This document shows positions 10,102 through 26,041 of a stretch of 64,000 bases of DNA, piece after piece (position 1 is the first letter of the stretch; every line of letters begins with the position of its first letter). Under the pieces are notes generated by a model that did no database searches, was not told where the DNA came from, and was given only the letters and a program-made list of their open reading frames with translations. The DNA comes from Liolophura sinensis (taxonomy: Eukaryota > Mollusca > Polyplacophora > Chitonida > Chitonidae), in contig NC_088297.1 in assembly GCF_032854445.1 (NCBI RefSeq), positions 6,589,740-6,653,739 on the forward strand, in the 5' to 3' direction. The position numbers and the translations under genes are program-made.

Positions 10102-13100
10102 ACATGTTATTATAATGATTACAATGTTCATCTTGTAACTGAGCATACTAGTATAATGATTACATTGTTAATTTTGTAACTGAGCATGCTATTATACTGA
10201 TTGCAATGTTCATCTTGTAATTGAGCATGCTATTATAATGAATACAATGTTTATGTTGTTACTAAACATGCTATTATACTGATAACAATGTTCATCTTGT
10301 AACTAAGCATGATATTATAATAATTACAATGTTCATTTAGTAAGTGAACATGCTATTATAATAATTACAATGTTCATCTTGTAACTGAACGTCCTAATAT
10401 GATGATTACAATGATCATCTTGTAAGTAAACATGTTATTATAATGATTACAATGTTCACCTTGTAAATGAACATGCCATTACAATAACTAAAATATTTAT
10501 CTTGTAACTGAACATGCTATTATATCAATTACAATCCTCACGTTTCAACTAAACGTGCTAATATAATGATTACAATGTTTATCTTGTAACTGAAGATGCT
10601 AATATAATAATTACAAAGGGTGTCTTGTAACTGAACGTGCTATTATAGTAAGTACAATAATCACCTTGTAACTGAACATGCTATTATAATGATTACAATG
10701 TTCACCATGTCACTGAAAGTGATATTATAATAGTTTTAATGTTCATTTTGTAACTGAACACGGTATTAGGTTATTGCAATAATTATCCTGTAACCGAATA
10801 TGCTATTATAATGATTACAATGTTCATCTTGTAACTGAGCATGCTATTACAATGATTACAGTGTTCATCTTGTAACTGACCATGCTGTTATTATGATTAC
10901 AATGTTCATCTTGTAACTGAACATGCTAAAATAATGATTACAATGTTCATTTTGCAACAGAACATGCTTTTATACTGATTACAATGCTCATCTTATAACT
11001 ACATATGCTATAATAATGATTACAATGTTCATCTTGTAATGAAATATGCTAATATAATAATTGCAATATTCATTTTGTAACTAGGCATGCTATTATATTG
11101 ATTACAATGATGATTTTGTAACAGTTGACGCTATTATAATGATTACAATGTTCACCTTGTAACTGAGCATGCTATTATAATGATTTAAATGTTCACCTTG
11201 TCACTGAACGTGCTATTATAACAATTTTATTGTTCATTTTGTAACTGAACACAGTATTAGGTTATTATAATGTTCATCTTGTAACTGAATATGCTATTAT
11301 AATGATTGCAATGTTTATCTTGGCACTGAACATTCTCTTATAATGGTTTCAATGTTCATTTTGTAACTGAACACGCTATTAAATTATTACAATGTTCATC
11401 CTGTAACTGAACATGCTATTATAATGATTACAATGTTCATATTGTAACTGAGCACGCTATTGTAATGATTACAATGTTCACCTTGTAACTGAGCACATTA
11501 TTATAATGATTACAACATCATCTTGTACATAAATATGCTATTGTAATGATTACAATGTCCATTTTGCAACTGAGCATGCTTGTATACTGATTACAATGTT
11601 CACCTTGCAACTGATGATGTTTTATAATGATTACAATGTTCATCTGGTAACTGAACATGCAATTATAAGGATTACAATGTTGACTTTGTAACTGAACATG
11701 CTATTACAATGATTACAATGTTCATCTTGTAACTGAACATGCTATTATGTCGATTACAATATTCATCTTGCAACTGAGCATGATATTATAATGATTACAT
11801 TGATCATCTTGTAATTGAACGTGCTAATATAATGAATACAATGTTCATTTTGTAACTGATGATGTTATTATAATGATTACAATATTCATCTTGTAACTGA
11901 ATATGCTAATGTAATAATTATAATGTCCATTTTCCAACTGAGCATGCTTTTATACTATTTACAATGTCCACCTTGTAACTGAACATGCTATTATAATGAC
12001 TTCAATGTTAATCTTGTAACTGAGCATGTTTTTATAATGATTACAATGTTCACCTTGCAACTAAACATGCTTTTATAATGATTACAATGTTCATCTTGTA
12101 ATTGAACGTGCTAATATAATGAATACAATGTTTATTTTGTAACTGATGATGTTATTAAAATGATTACAATATTCATCTTGTAAGTGAATATGCTAATGTA
12201 ATGATTACAATGTCCATTTTGCAACTGAGCATGCTTTTATACTGATTACAATGTTCACCTTGTAACTGATGATGTTTTTATAATGATTACAATGTTCATC
12301 TTGTAACTGAGCACGCTATAATAATGATTACAATGTTCACCTTGTAACTGAGCACATTAATTTAATGATTACAATGTTCATCATGTAACTGAATATGCTA
12401 TTGTAATGATTACACTGTCCATTTTGCAACTGAGCATGCTTGTATACTGATAACAATGTTCACCTTGCAACTGATGATGTTTTTATAATGATTACAATGT
12501 TCATCTTGTAACTGAACATGCAATTATAAGGATTACAATGTTCACTTTGTAACTGAACATGCTATTACAATGATTACAATGTTCATCTTGTAACTGAACA
12601 TGCTATTATGTCGATTACAATCTTCATCTTGAAACTGAGCATGATATTTTAATGATTACAATGTTCATCTTGTAGTTTAACGTGCTAATATAATGAATAC
12701 AATGTTCATTTTGTAACTGATGATGTTATTATAATAATTACAATGTTCATCTTGTAAGTGAATATGCTAATGTAATGATTACAATGTCCATTTTGCAACT
12801 GAGCATGCTTTTATACTGATTACAATGTCCACCTTGTAACTGAACATGCTATTATAATGATTACAATGTTCATCTTGTAACTGAGCATGTTTTTATAATG
12901 ATTACAATGTCCACCTTGCAACTGAACATGCTGTTTATAATGATTACAATGTTCATCTTGTAATTGAACGTGCTAATATAATGTATACAATGTTCATTTT
13001 GTAACTGATGATGTTATTATAATGATTACAGTATTCATCTTGTAACTGAATATGCTAATGTAATGATTACAATGTCCATTTTGCAACTGAGCATGCTTTT

Positions 13101-16100
13101 ATACTGATTACAATGTCCACCTTGTAACTAAACATGCTAATATAAAGATTACAATGTTCATCTTGTAACTGAATATGTTATTGTAATAATTACAATGTTC
13201 ATTTTGCAACTGAGCATGCTTGTATACTGATTACAATGTTCACCTTGCAACTGATGATGTTTTTATAATGATTACAATGTTCACCTTGTAACTGAACATG
13301 CTTTTATAATGATTACAATGTTCATCTTGTAATTGAACGTGCTTTTATAATGATTACAATGTTCATCTTGTAACTAAATATGTTATTGTTATAATTACAA
13401 TGTTCATTTTGCAACTGAGCATGCTTGTAAACTGATTACAATGTTCACCTTGCAACTGATGATGTTTTTATAATGATTACAATGTTCACTTTGTAACTGA
13501 ACATGCTATTACAATGATTACAATGTTCATCTTGTAACTGAACATGCTATTATTTCGATTACAATCCTCATCTTGCAACGGAACATGATATTATAATGAT
13601 TACAATGTTCACCTTGTAATTGAACGTGCTAATATAATGAATACAATGTTCATTTTGTAACTGATGATGTTACTATAATGATTACAATATTCATCTTGTA
13701 ACTGAATATGCTAATGTAGTGATTACAATTTTTTTTTTCCAACTGACCATGCTTTGATACTGAATACAATGTTCATCTTGCAACTGAGCATGCTTTTATA
13801 CTGATTACAATGTTCACCTTGTAACCGATAATGATTTTATAATAATTACAATGTTCATCTTTTAACTACATATGCTATAATAATAATTACAATGTTCATC
13901 TTGTAATGATAATATGCTAATATAATGATTGCAATATTCATTTTATAACTGAGCATGCTATTATGTTGATTACAATGATGATTTTGTAACCGTTGACGCT
14001 ATTATAATGATTACAATGTTTACTTTGTAACTGAACATGCTATTACAATGATTACAATGTTTATCTTGTAACTGAACATGCTATTATGTCGATTACAATC
14101 TTCATCTTTTAACTGAAAATGATATTTTAATAATTACAATATTTATCTTGCAACTGAGCATGCTATTATAATGATTACAATGTTCACTTCGTAACTGAAC
14201 ATAATATTATACTTTTTACAATGTTCATCTTGTAACTGGGCATGTTTTTTTAATGATTACAATGTTCATCTTGTAACTGAGCACGCTATTGTAATGATTC
14301 CAATGTTCACCTTGTAACGGAGCACATTATTATAATGATTACAATGTTCATCTTGTAACTAAAAATGCTATTGTAATCATTACAATGTCCATTTTGCAAC
14401 TGAGCATAATATTATAATGATTACAATGTTCATCTGGTAACTGAACATGCAATTATAAGGATTACAATGTTCACTTTGTAACTGAACATGCTATTACAAT
14501 AATTACAGTGTTCATCTTGTAACTGAACATGCTATTATCTCGATTACAATCTTCATCTTGCAACTAAGCATGATATTATAATGATTACAATGTTCATCTT
14601 GTAACTGAACATGCTAATGTAATGATTACAATGTCCATTTTGCAACTGAGTATGCTTTCATACTGATTACAATGTTCACCTTGTAACTGATGATGTTTTT
14701 ATAATGATTACAATGTTTATCTTGTAACTACATATGCTATAATAATGATTACAATGTTCATCTTGTAATGAAATATGCTAATATAATGATTGAAATATTT
14801 ATTTTGTAACTAAGCATGCCATTATATTGATTACAATGATGATTTTGTAACCGTTGACGCTATTATAATGATTACAATGTTTACTTTGTAATTGAACGTG
14901 CTAATATAATGTATACAATGTTCATTTTGTAACTGATGATGTTATTATAATTATTACAGTATTCATCTTGTAACTGAATATGCTAATGTAATGATTACAA
15001 TGTCCATTTTGCAACTGAGCATGCTTTTATACTGATTACAATGTCCACCTTGTAACTGAACATGCTAATATAATGATTACAATGTTCATCTTGTAATTGA
15101 ACGTGCCAATATAATGAACACAATGTTTTTTTTGTAACTGATGATGTTATTATAATGATTACAATATTCATCTTGAAAGTGAATATGCTAATGTACTGAT
15201 TACAATGTCTATTTTGCAACTGAGCATGCTTTTATACTGATTACAATGTTCATTTTGTAACTCAACATGCTTTTATGTCGATTACAATCTTCATCTTGTA
15301 ACTGAAAATGATATTATAATGATTACAATGTTTATCTTGCAACTGAGCATGCTATTATAATAATTACAATGTTCACTTTGTAACTGAACATGCTATTTTA
15401 ACTATTACAATGTTCATTTTGTAACTGGGCATGTTTTTATAATGATTACAATGTTCATCTTGTAACTGAGCACGCTATTGTAATGAATACAATGTTCACC
15501 TTGTAACTGAGCACATTATTATAATGATTACAATGTTCATCTTGTAACTGATTATGCTATTGTAATGATTACAACGTCCATTTTGCATCTGAGCATGCTT
15601 GTATACTGATTACAATGTTCACCTTGCAACTGATGATGTTTTATAATGATTACAATGTTCATGTTGTAACTGAACATGCAATTATAAGGATTATAATGTT
15701 CACTTTGTAACTGAACATGCTATTACAATGATTACAATGTTCATCTTGTAACTGAACATGCTATTATGTCGATTACAATCTTCATCTTGCAACTGAGCAT
15801 GATATTATAATGATTACAATGTTCATCTTGTAATTGAACGTGCTAATATAATGAATACAATGTTTATTTTGTAACTGATGATGTTATTATAATAAATACA
15901 ATATTCATCTTGTAACTAAATATGCTAATGTAATGATTACAATGTCCATTTTGCAACTGAGCATGCTTTTATACTGATTACAATGTCCACCTTGTAACTG
16001 ATGATGATTTTATAATGATTACAATGTTTATCTTGTAACTACATATGCTATAATAATGATTACAATGTTCATCTTGTAATAATAATATGCTAATATAATG

Positions 16101-16376
16101 ATTGCAATATTCATTTTATAACTGAGCATGCTATTATTTTGATTACAATGATGATTTTGTAACCGTTGCCGCTATTATAATGATTACAATGTTTACTTTG
16201 TAACTGAACATGCTATTACAATAATTACAATGTTTATCTTGTAACTGAACATGCTATTATGTCGATTACAATCTTCATCTTGTAACTGAAAATGATATTA
16301 TAATGATTACAATGTTCATCTTGCAACTGAGCATGCTATTATAATGATTACAATGTTCACTTCGTAACTGAACATG

Positions 16377-16610
16377 CTATTTTAACTAATACAATGTTCA
16401 TCTGGTAACTGGGCATGTTTTTATAATGATTACAATGTTCATGTTGTAACTGAACATGCAATTATAAGGATTATAATGTTCACTATGTAACTGAACATGC
16501 TATTACAATGATTACAATGTTCATCTTGTAACTGAACATGCTATTTTAACTAATACAATGTTCATCTGGTAACTGGGCATGTTTTTATAATGATTACAAT
16601 GTTCATCTTG
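16377..16610. repeat. Local 4-monomer duplication in satellite
   Basis: The distinctive string CTATTTTAACTAATACAATG followed by a TCTGGTAAC variant occurs at 16377 and again at 16541. The 164-bp spacing is exactly four monomers, which fits recent unequal exchange or replication slippage in register. Confidence 0.75.
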
Positions 16611-19600
16611 TAACTGAGCACGCTATTGTAATGATTACAATGTTCACCTTGTAACTGAGCACATTATTATAATGATTACAATGTTCATCTTGTAACTAAA
16701 TATGCTATTATAATAATTACAATGTCCATTTTGCAACTGAGCATGCCTGTATGCTGATTACAATGTTCACCTTGCATCTGATGATGTTTTTATATTGATT
16801 ACAATGTTCATCTTGTAAGTGAATATGCTAATGTAATGATTACAATGTCCATTTTGCAACTGAGCATGCTTTTATACTGATTACAATGTTCACCTTGTAA
16901 CTGATGATGTTTTTATAATAATTACAATGTTCACCTTGTAACTGATGATGTTTTTATAATGATTACAATGTTCATCTTGTAACTACATATGCTATAATAA
17001 TGATTACAATGTTCATCTTGTAATGAAATATGCTAATATAATAATTGCAATATTCATTTTGTAACTGAGCATACTATTATAATGATTCCAATGATGATTT
17101 TGTAACAGTTGACGCTAATATAATGATTACAATGTTTACTTTGTAACTGAACATGCTATTACAATGATTACAATGTTTATCTTGTAACTGAACATGCAAT
17201 TATAAGGATTACAATGTTCACTTTGTAACTGAACATGCTATTACAATGATTACAATGTTCATCTTGTAACTGAACATGCTATTATGTCGATTACAATATT
17301 CATCTTGCAACTGAGCATGATATTATAATGATTACAATGATCATCTTGTAATTGAACGTGCTAATATAATGAGTACAATGTTCATTTTGTAACTGATGAT
17401 GTTATTATAATGATTACAATATTCATCTTGTAACTGAATATGCTAATGTAATAATTATAATGTCCATTTTGCAACTGAGCATGCTTTTATACTATTTACA
17501 ATGTCCACCTTGTAACTGAACATGCTATTATAATGACTTCAATGTTAATCTTGTAACTGAGCATGTTTTTATAATGATTACAATGTTCACCTTGCAACTA
17601 AACATGCTTTTATAATGATTACAATGTTCATCTTGTAATTGAACGTGCTAATATAATGAATACAATGTATATTTTGTAACTGATGATGTTATTATAATGA
17701 TTACAATATTCATCTTGTAAGTGAATATGCTAATGTAATGATTACAATGTCCATTTTGCAACTGAGCATGCTTTTATACTGATTACAATGTTCACCTTGT
17801 AACTGATGATGTTTTTATAATAATTACAATGTTCACCTTGTAACTGATGATGTTTTTATAATGATTACAATGTTCATCTTGTAACTACATATGCTATAAT
17901 AATGATTACAATGTTCATCTTGTAATGAAATATGCTAATATAATAATTGCAATATTCATTTTGTAACTGAGCATACTATTATATTGATTACAATGATGAT
18001 TTTGTAACAGTTGACGCTAATATAATGATTACAATGTTTACTTTGTAACTGAACATGCTATTACAATGATTACAATGTTTATCTTGCAACTAAGCATGCT
18101 ATTATAATGATTACAATGTTCACTTCGTAACTGAACATGATATTATACTTTTTACAATGTTCATCTTGTAACTGGGCATGTTTTTTTAATGATTACAATG
18201 TTCATCTTGTAACTGAGCACGCTATTGTAATGATTCCAATGTTCACCTTGTAACGGAGCACATTATTATAATGATTACAATGTTCATCTTGTAACTGATT
18301 ATGCTATTATAATGATTACAATGTCCATTTTGCAACTGAACATGCAATTACAAGGATTACAATGTTCACTTTGTAACTCAACATGCTATCACAATGATTA
18401 CAATGATCATCTTGTAACTGAACATGCTATTATGTCGATTACAATGTTCATCTTGCAACTGAGCATGATATTATAATGATTACAATGTTCATCTTGTAAC
18501 TGAACATGCTAATGTAATGATTACAATGTCCATTTTGCAACTGAGCATGCTTTTGCACTGATTGCAATGTCCACCTTGTAACTGATGATGTTTTTATAAT
18601 GATTACAGTGTTCATCTTGTAACTACATATGCTATAATAATGATTACAATGTTCATCTTGTAATGAAATATGCTAATATAATGATTGCAATATTCATTTT
18701 GTAACTGAGCATGCTATTATATAGATTACAATGATGATTTTGTAACCGTTGACGCTATTATAATGATTACAATGTTTACTTTGTAACTGAACATGCTATT
18801 ACAATGATTACAATGTTCATCATGTAACTGAACATGCTATTATGTCGATTACAATTTTCATCTTGTAACTGAAAATGATATTATAATAATTACAATGTTT
18901 ATCTTGTAACTGAGCATGCTATTATAATAATTTTAATGATCATTTTGGCACTGAACTTGATTTTTTAATAATTTTAATGTTCATTTTGTAAATGAACACG
19001 GTATTGGGTTATTATAATGTTCATCTTGTAACTGAATATGCTATTATAATGATTACAATGTTCATCTTGCCACTGAACATTCTATTATAATGATTTCAAT
19101 GTTCATTTTGTAACTGAAGACGCTATTAAATTATTACAATGTTAATCTAGTAACTGAACATGCTATTATAATAATTACAATGTTCATCTTGTAACTGAAC
19201 ACGCTATTGTAATGATTACAATGTTCACATTGTAACTGAGCCCATTTTTATAATGATTACAATGTTCATATTGTAACTGAATATGCTATTGTAATGATTA
19301 CAATGTCCATTTAGCAACTGAGCATGCTTGTATACTGATTACAATGTTCACCTTGCAACTGATGATGTTTTTATAATGATTACAATGTTCATCTTGTAAC
19401 TGAACATGCAATTATAAGGATTACAATGTTCACTTTGTAACTGAACATGCTATTACAATGATTACAATGTTCATCTTGTAACTGAACATGCTATTATGTC
19501 GATTACAATCTTCATCTTGCAACTGAGCATGATATTATAATGATTACAATGTTCATCTTGTAATTGGACGTGCTAATATAATGAATACAATGTTCATTTT

Positions 19601-22600
19601 GTAACTGATGATGTTATTATAATGATTACAGTATTCATCTTGTAACTGAATATGCTAATGTAATGATTACAATGTCCATTTTGCAGCTGAGCATGCTTTT
19701 ATACTGATTACAATGTCCACCTTGTAACTGAACATGCTATTATAATGATTACAATGTTCATCCTGTAACTGAGCATGTCTTTATAATGATTACAATGTTC
19801 ACCTTGTAACTGAACATGCTTTTATAATGATTACAATGTTCATCTTGTAATTAAACGTGCTAATATAATGAATACAATGTATTTTTTGTAACTGATGATG
19901 TTATTGTAATGATTACAATATTCATCTTGTAACTGAATATGCTAATGTAATGATTATAATGTCCATTTTGCAACTGAGCAACTGAGCAAGCTTTTATAAT
20001 GATTACAATGTCCACCTTGTAACTTAACATGCTATTATAATGATTTCAATGTTCATCTTGTAACTGAGCATGTTTTTAAAATGATTACAATGTTCACCTT
20101 GCAACTGATGATGTTTTTATAATGATTACAATGTTCATCTTGTAACTGAACATGTAATTATAAGGATTACAATGTTCACTATGTAACTGGACATGCTATT
20201 ACAATGATTACAATGTTGATCTTATAACTAAACATGCTATTATGTCGGTTACAATCTTCATATTGCAACTGAGCATGATATTATAATGATTACAATGTTC
20301 ATCTTGTAATTGAACGTGCTAATATAATGAATACAATGTTCATTTTGTAACTGATGATGTTATTATAATGATTACAATATTAATCTTGTAACTGAATATG
20401 CTAATGTAATGATTACAATGTCCATTTTGCAACTGAGCATGCTTTTATACTGATTACAATGTCCACCTTGTAACTGAACATGCTAATATAATGATTACAA
20501 TGTTCATCTTGTAACTGAGCATGTTTTTATAATGATTACAATGTTCACCATGTAACTGAACATGCTATTATAATGATTTTAATGTTCATCTTGTAACTGA
20601 GCATGTTTTTATATTGCTTACAATGTTCACCTTGTAACTGATCATGCTTTTATAATGATTACAATATTCATCTTGTAATTGAACGTGCTAATATAATGAA
20701 TACAATGTTTATTTTGTAACTGATGATGTTATTATAATGATTACAATTATCATCTTGTAACTGAATATGCCAATGTAATGATTACAATGTCCATTTTGCA
20801 AATGAGTATGCTTTTTTTACTAATTACAATGTTCACCTTGAAACTGATGATGTTTTATAATGATTACAATGTTCATCTTGTAACTACATATGCTATAATA
20901 ATGATTACAATGTTCATCTTGTAATGAAATATGCTAATATAAAGATTGAAATATTTATTTTGTAACTGAGCATGCCATTATATTGATTACAATGATGATT
21001 TTGTAACCGTTGACGCTCTTATAATGATTACAATGTTGACTTTGTAATTGAACGTGCTAATATAATGTATACAATGTTCATTTTGTAACTGATGATGTTA
21101 TTATAATTATTACAGAATTCATTTTGTAACTGAATATGCTAATGTAATGATTACAATGTTCATCTTGTAACTGAGCATGTTTTTATAATGATTACAATGT
21201 TCACCTTGTAACTGAACATGCTATTATAATAATTACAAAAATCACCTTGTAACTGAACATACTATTATAATGATTACAATGTTCACCATGTCACTGAAAG
21301 TGATATTATAATAGTTTTAATGTTCATTTTGTAACTGAACACGGTATTAGGTTATTGCAATGTTCATCCTGTAACCGAATATGCTATTATAATGATTTCA
21401 ATGTTCATCTTGTAACTGAGCATGCTATTACAATGATTACAATGTTCATCTTGTAACTGACCATGCTGTTATTATGATTACAATGTTTGTCTTGTAACTG
21501 AACAGGCTAATATAATGATTACAATGTTCATTTTGCAACTGAACATGCTTTTTTACTAATTACAATGTTCATTTGTAACTACATATGCCATAATAATGAT
21601 TACAATGTTCATCTTGTAATGAAATATGCTTATATAATGATTGCAATATTCATTTTGTAACTGAGCATGATATTATATTAATTACAATAATGATTTTGCA
21701 ACCGTTGACGCTATTATAATGATTACAATGTTCACCTTGTAACTGAGCATGCTAATATAATGATTTAAATGTTCACCTTGTCACTGAACGTGCTATTATA
21801 ATAATTTTAATGTTCATTTTGTAACTGAACACGGTTCTAGGATGTTATAATGTTCATCTTGTAACTGAATATGCTATTATAATGATTGCAATGTTCATCT
21901 TGGCACTGAACATTCTATTATAATGATTTCAATGTTCATTTTGTAACTGAACACGCTATTAAATTATTACAATGTTCATCCTGTAACTGAACATGCTATT
22001 ATAATGATTACAATGTTCATCTTGTAACTGAGCACGCTATTGTAATGATTACAATGTTCACGTTGTAACTGAGCACATTATTAAAATGATTACAATGTTC
22101 ATCTTGTAACTAAATATGCTATTGTAATGATTACAATGTCCATTTTGCAACTGAGCATGCTTGTATACTGATTACAATGTTCACCTTGCAACTGATGATG
22201 TTTTTATAATGATTACAATGTTCATCTTGTAATTGAACATGCAATTATAAGGATTACAATGTTCACTTTGTAACTGAACATGCTATTACAATGATTACAA
22301 TGTTCATCTTGTAACTGAACATGCTATTAAGTCGATTACAATATTCATCTTGCAACTGAGCATGATATTATAATGATTACAATGATCATCTTGTAATTGA
22401 ACGTGCTAATATAATGAATACAATGTTCATTTTGTAACTGATGATGTTATTATAATGATTACAATATTCATCTTCTGACTGAATATGCTAATGTAATGAT
22501 TACAATGTCCATTTTGCAACTGAGCATGCTTTTATACTGATTACAATGTCCACCTTGTAACTGAACATGCTATTATAATGATTACAATGTTCATCTTGTA

Positions 22601-24098
22601 ATTTAACGTGCTATTATAATGATTACAATGTTCATTTTGTAACTGATGATGTTATTATAATGATTAAAATATTCATCTTGTAACTGAATATTCTAATGTA
22701 ATGATTATAATGTCCATTTTGCAACTGAGCATGCTTTTATACTGATTACAATGTTCACTTTGTAACTGATGATGTTTTTATAATGATTACAATGTTCATC
22801 TTGTAACTACATATGCTATTATAATGATTACATTGTTCATTTGTAATAAAATATGCTAATATAATGATTGCAATATTCATTTTGTAACTGAGCATGCTAT
22901 TATATTGATTACAATGATGATTTTGTAACCGTTGACGCTATTATAATGATTACAATGTTTACTTTGTAACTGAACATGCTATTATAATGATTACAATGTG
23001 CATCTTGTAACTGAACATGCTATTATGTCGATTACAATCTTCATTTTGTAACTGAAAATGATATTATAATGATAACAATGTTTATCTTGCAACTGAGCAT
23101 GCTATTATAATGATTACAATGTTCACTTCGTAACTGAACATGCTAATTTAACTATTACAATGTTCATCTTGTAACTGAGCAGGCTATTGTAATGATCACA
23201 TTGTTCACCTTGTAACTGAGCACATTATTATAATGATTACAATGTTCATCTTGTAACTAAATATGCTATTGTAATGATTACAATGTCCATTTTGCAACTG
23301 AGCATGCTTGTATACTGATTACAATGTTCACCTTGCAACTGATGATGTTTTTATAATGATTACAATGTTCATCTTGTAACTGAACATGCAATTATAAGGA
23401 TTACAATGTTCACTTTGTAACTGAACATGCTATTACAATGATTGCAATGTTTACTTCGTAACTGAACATGCTATTATAACTATTACAATGTTCATCTTGT
23501 AACTGGGCATGTTTTTATAATGATTACAATGTTTATCTTGTAACTGAGCACGCTATTGTAATGATTACAATGTTCATCTTGTAATTGAACGTGCTAATAT
23601 AATGAATACAATGTTCATTTTGTAACTGATGATGTTATTTTAATGATTACAATATTCATCTTGTAACTGAATATGCTAATGTAATGATTACAATGTCCAT
23701 TTTGCAACTGAGCATGCTTTTATACTGATTACAATGTCCACCTTGTAACTGAACATGCTATTATAATGATTACAATGTTCATCTTGTAACTGAGCATGCT
23801 TTTATAATGATTACAATGTTCACCTTTTAACTGAACATGCTATTTTAATGATGACAATGTTCATTTTGTAACTGAACATGCTGTTATGTCGATTACAATC
23901 TTCATCTTGTAACTGAAAATGATATTATAATGATTACAATGTTTATCTTGCAACTGAGCATGCTATTATAATGATTACAATGTTCACTTCGTAACTGAAC
24001 ATGCTATTATAACTATTACAATGTTCATCTTGTAATTGGACATGTTTTTATAATGATTGCAATGTTCACCTTGTAACTGAACATGCTATTATAATGAT

Positions 24099-24296
24099 TA
24101 CAATGTTCATCTTGTAACTGAACATGCTATTATGATTACAATTTTCATCTTGTAACTGAGCTTTCTATTATAGTGATTACAATGTTTACCTTGTAACTGA
24201 GCGTGCTCATATAATGATTACAATGTTCACCTTGTAACTGAGCATGCTAATATAATGATTACAATGTTTATCTTGTAACTGAGCATGCTATTATAA
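24099..24296. repeat. Leader block of island 3
   Basis: Nearly the same as 1-198, including the shortened CTATTATGATTAC monomer, the CTTTCTATT variant and GAGCGTGCTCAT (shared only with the island 1 leader). It ends at the same monomer phase, CTATTATAA. Confidence 0.75.
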
Positions 24297-25041
24297 AACA
24301 CGGGTCTCTTTAACTGGATTTAGTCTATTTCAGCTGAAGGGAAAAATGAAAGATTTAGTCTGGATAATGTGTGGGGATAAGATGAGCATTTTAGCGTGTA
24401 TTAGGTCCAAACTGCATCTTTGTACCGTTGATCGTTGAGAAGAAATAGAAGGCATTTCTCAATATTGGCACTTAAAAGATGGTGCCAGCTAGGAAATCAG
24501 CTCTAACCCCAGTGTTCCATGTGGGATTACAGATTTTCTTTCATACTTGCATTACAATGTGACGTCAAACCCAATCATCCAGTCATTCGGTGATTACTGT
24601 TACACAACAATTGAATCAAACCTTTCAGGTGTCATTTCAAGAGATCTAAAACGCTATCTAGTTAGCAACAAAGGCTTCAAAGGCTTAATTTGTGCTCTTG
24701 TGTACACAGTGCTTATTAGTACACGGACCCTGTCTGTGGAATTTTGTGTATATGTCGTCATACACTCAGTTATACTGTGGACTTTCCCTCTTGTAAACAT
24801 TGCCTCTGTGCATTTTTCAGCATTGTGTAAGTACTTTAGTATTTGTATAGATATTGCTATCATTTCTTGTTAAACTTAAGTATTTTAGCTCTTATAAGTC
24901 TTGTTATCTGTTCCTGTTAAATGTAATAAATTGAAAAAAAAAAAAAATCTGCTGGTTTTGGTTACTTTTTTGTGCGGCTAAACTGTCGTGTATTTCGAAC
25001 AAGCCATCTCTTTATAATACAGATAGTTTTGGGTCGTAACA

Positions 25042-25234
25042 TTATTTATTTATTTATTTGGTGTTCTGGGGGAAACCCACGACTACCCGCAGGTTGCCAG
25101 AAGACCTCCTCATGGACGGCAAAAAGAGGAAGCCAGCCTGAGCTGGACTTGAACTCACAGCGACCGCATCGGTTGGAAGCCCATTGCAGGGCGATGGCGT
25201 GCTGACCCCCTCGATAACTGAGGCCCTCCTCAAA
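25042..25234 (-). mobile_element. SINE B (island 3)
   Basis: Shares GGTGTTCTGG with island 2 and CTCGATAACTG with island 1, so the short islands do not form a simple chain of duplications; some exchange between copies is likely. Confidence 0.7.
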
Positions 25235-25482
25235 CAAAAATTAAATAAGTAAGTAAAATGTAAAACGTTGTGAGGCCGATAGAAAATCATGTGTTTCTCT
25301 AACTGATTTCACTCCAATTTATTCTTTCATCCAGCGTGTTGACAGAGTCAGTGGAATTCGGATGTTTAAATGGTTTCAAGCAACAAAGTATCATTACTTC
25401 AAGATATTAATATAACCTGAAGTCAGGCAGCTTCTAAACCTGGATCACCGTGTTTTCCTGAATCGTTGATTAAATCAATTAA

Positions 25483-25612
25483 CACCATACTGAATCTCTG
25501 TTGCACCGTAAACACCATCCTGAATCTCTGCTGCACAGTAAATACCATCCTGAAACTCTGCTACACAGTAAGCACCATCCTGAATCTCTGCTGCACAGTA
25601 AACACCGTCAGG
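25483..25612 (+). repeat. 30-bp minisatellite (island 3)
   Basis: Same unit number and variants as in islands 1 and 2. Confidence 0.9.
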
Positions 25613-25678
25613 AATTTTACACTGACTGCGATCAGATAGCATTTTTCTGTATAGACATGTATGTCGCTGTGCAACTGA

Positions 25679-26041
25679 GTGAGTGAGTGAGTGCTTGGGG
25701 TTTAACGTCGTACTCAACAATTTTTCAGTCATATGACGACGAAGGAATCATTAGGGTGCATGCACGTGTAATGTGCCTCCTTGTTGCAGGAGGACGGATT
25801 TTCACCGCTCTTTTATTTAGTGCTGCATCACTGAGACGATTTACCGAAGGCAAGTAAGCCGCCCCGCCCGAGCCATTATACTGAAACGGGTCAACCAGTC
25901 GTTGCACTATCCCCTTCATGCTGAACGCCAAACGAGGAAGTTACAACTTCCTCTTTTAAAGTCTTAGGTGTGACTCGACCAAGGATTGATCCTGGATCTA
26001 CCGGTCCCGAAGCGGACGCTCTACCAACTATCCGGGCCGGT
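25679..26041 (-). mobile_element. SINE A with broken A box (island 3)
   Basis: Target duplication at 25667-25678 and 26042-26053. It is 5 bp shorter than the other copies: the plus strand reads CTACCAACTATCCGG where they read CTACCAACTGTGCTATCCGG. The loss removes the centre of the A box (CACAG on the minus strand), so this copy's polymerase III promoter should be weakened or dead. The B box is intact. Confidence 0.87.

Larger units (their letters stand above)
7855..24296. repeat. 41-bp satellite, longest uninterrupted array (16.4 kb)
   Basis: About 400 monomers with no island. The first 2.6 kb (7855 to about 10458) repeats 2437-5040. A block from about 10.8 to 13 kb, carrying a 1-bp-short monomer (ACAACATCATC at 11512), matches blocks at 32.4, 42.4 and 52.3 kb. 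The middle (13-21 kb) is the most shuffled part, with GTTGACGC-type monomers at irregular spacings close to multiples of 41 bp (17995 to 18733 is 738 bp, exactly 18 monomers). The last 198 bp are the leader block of island 3. No other feature seen. Confidence 0.97.
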
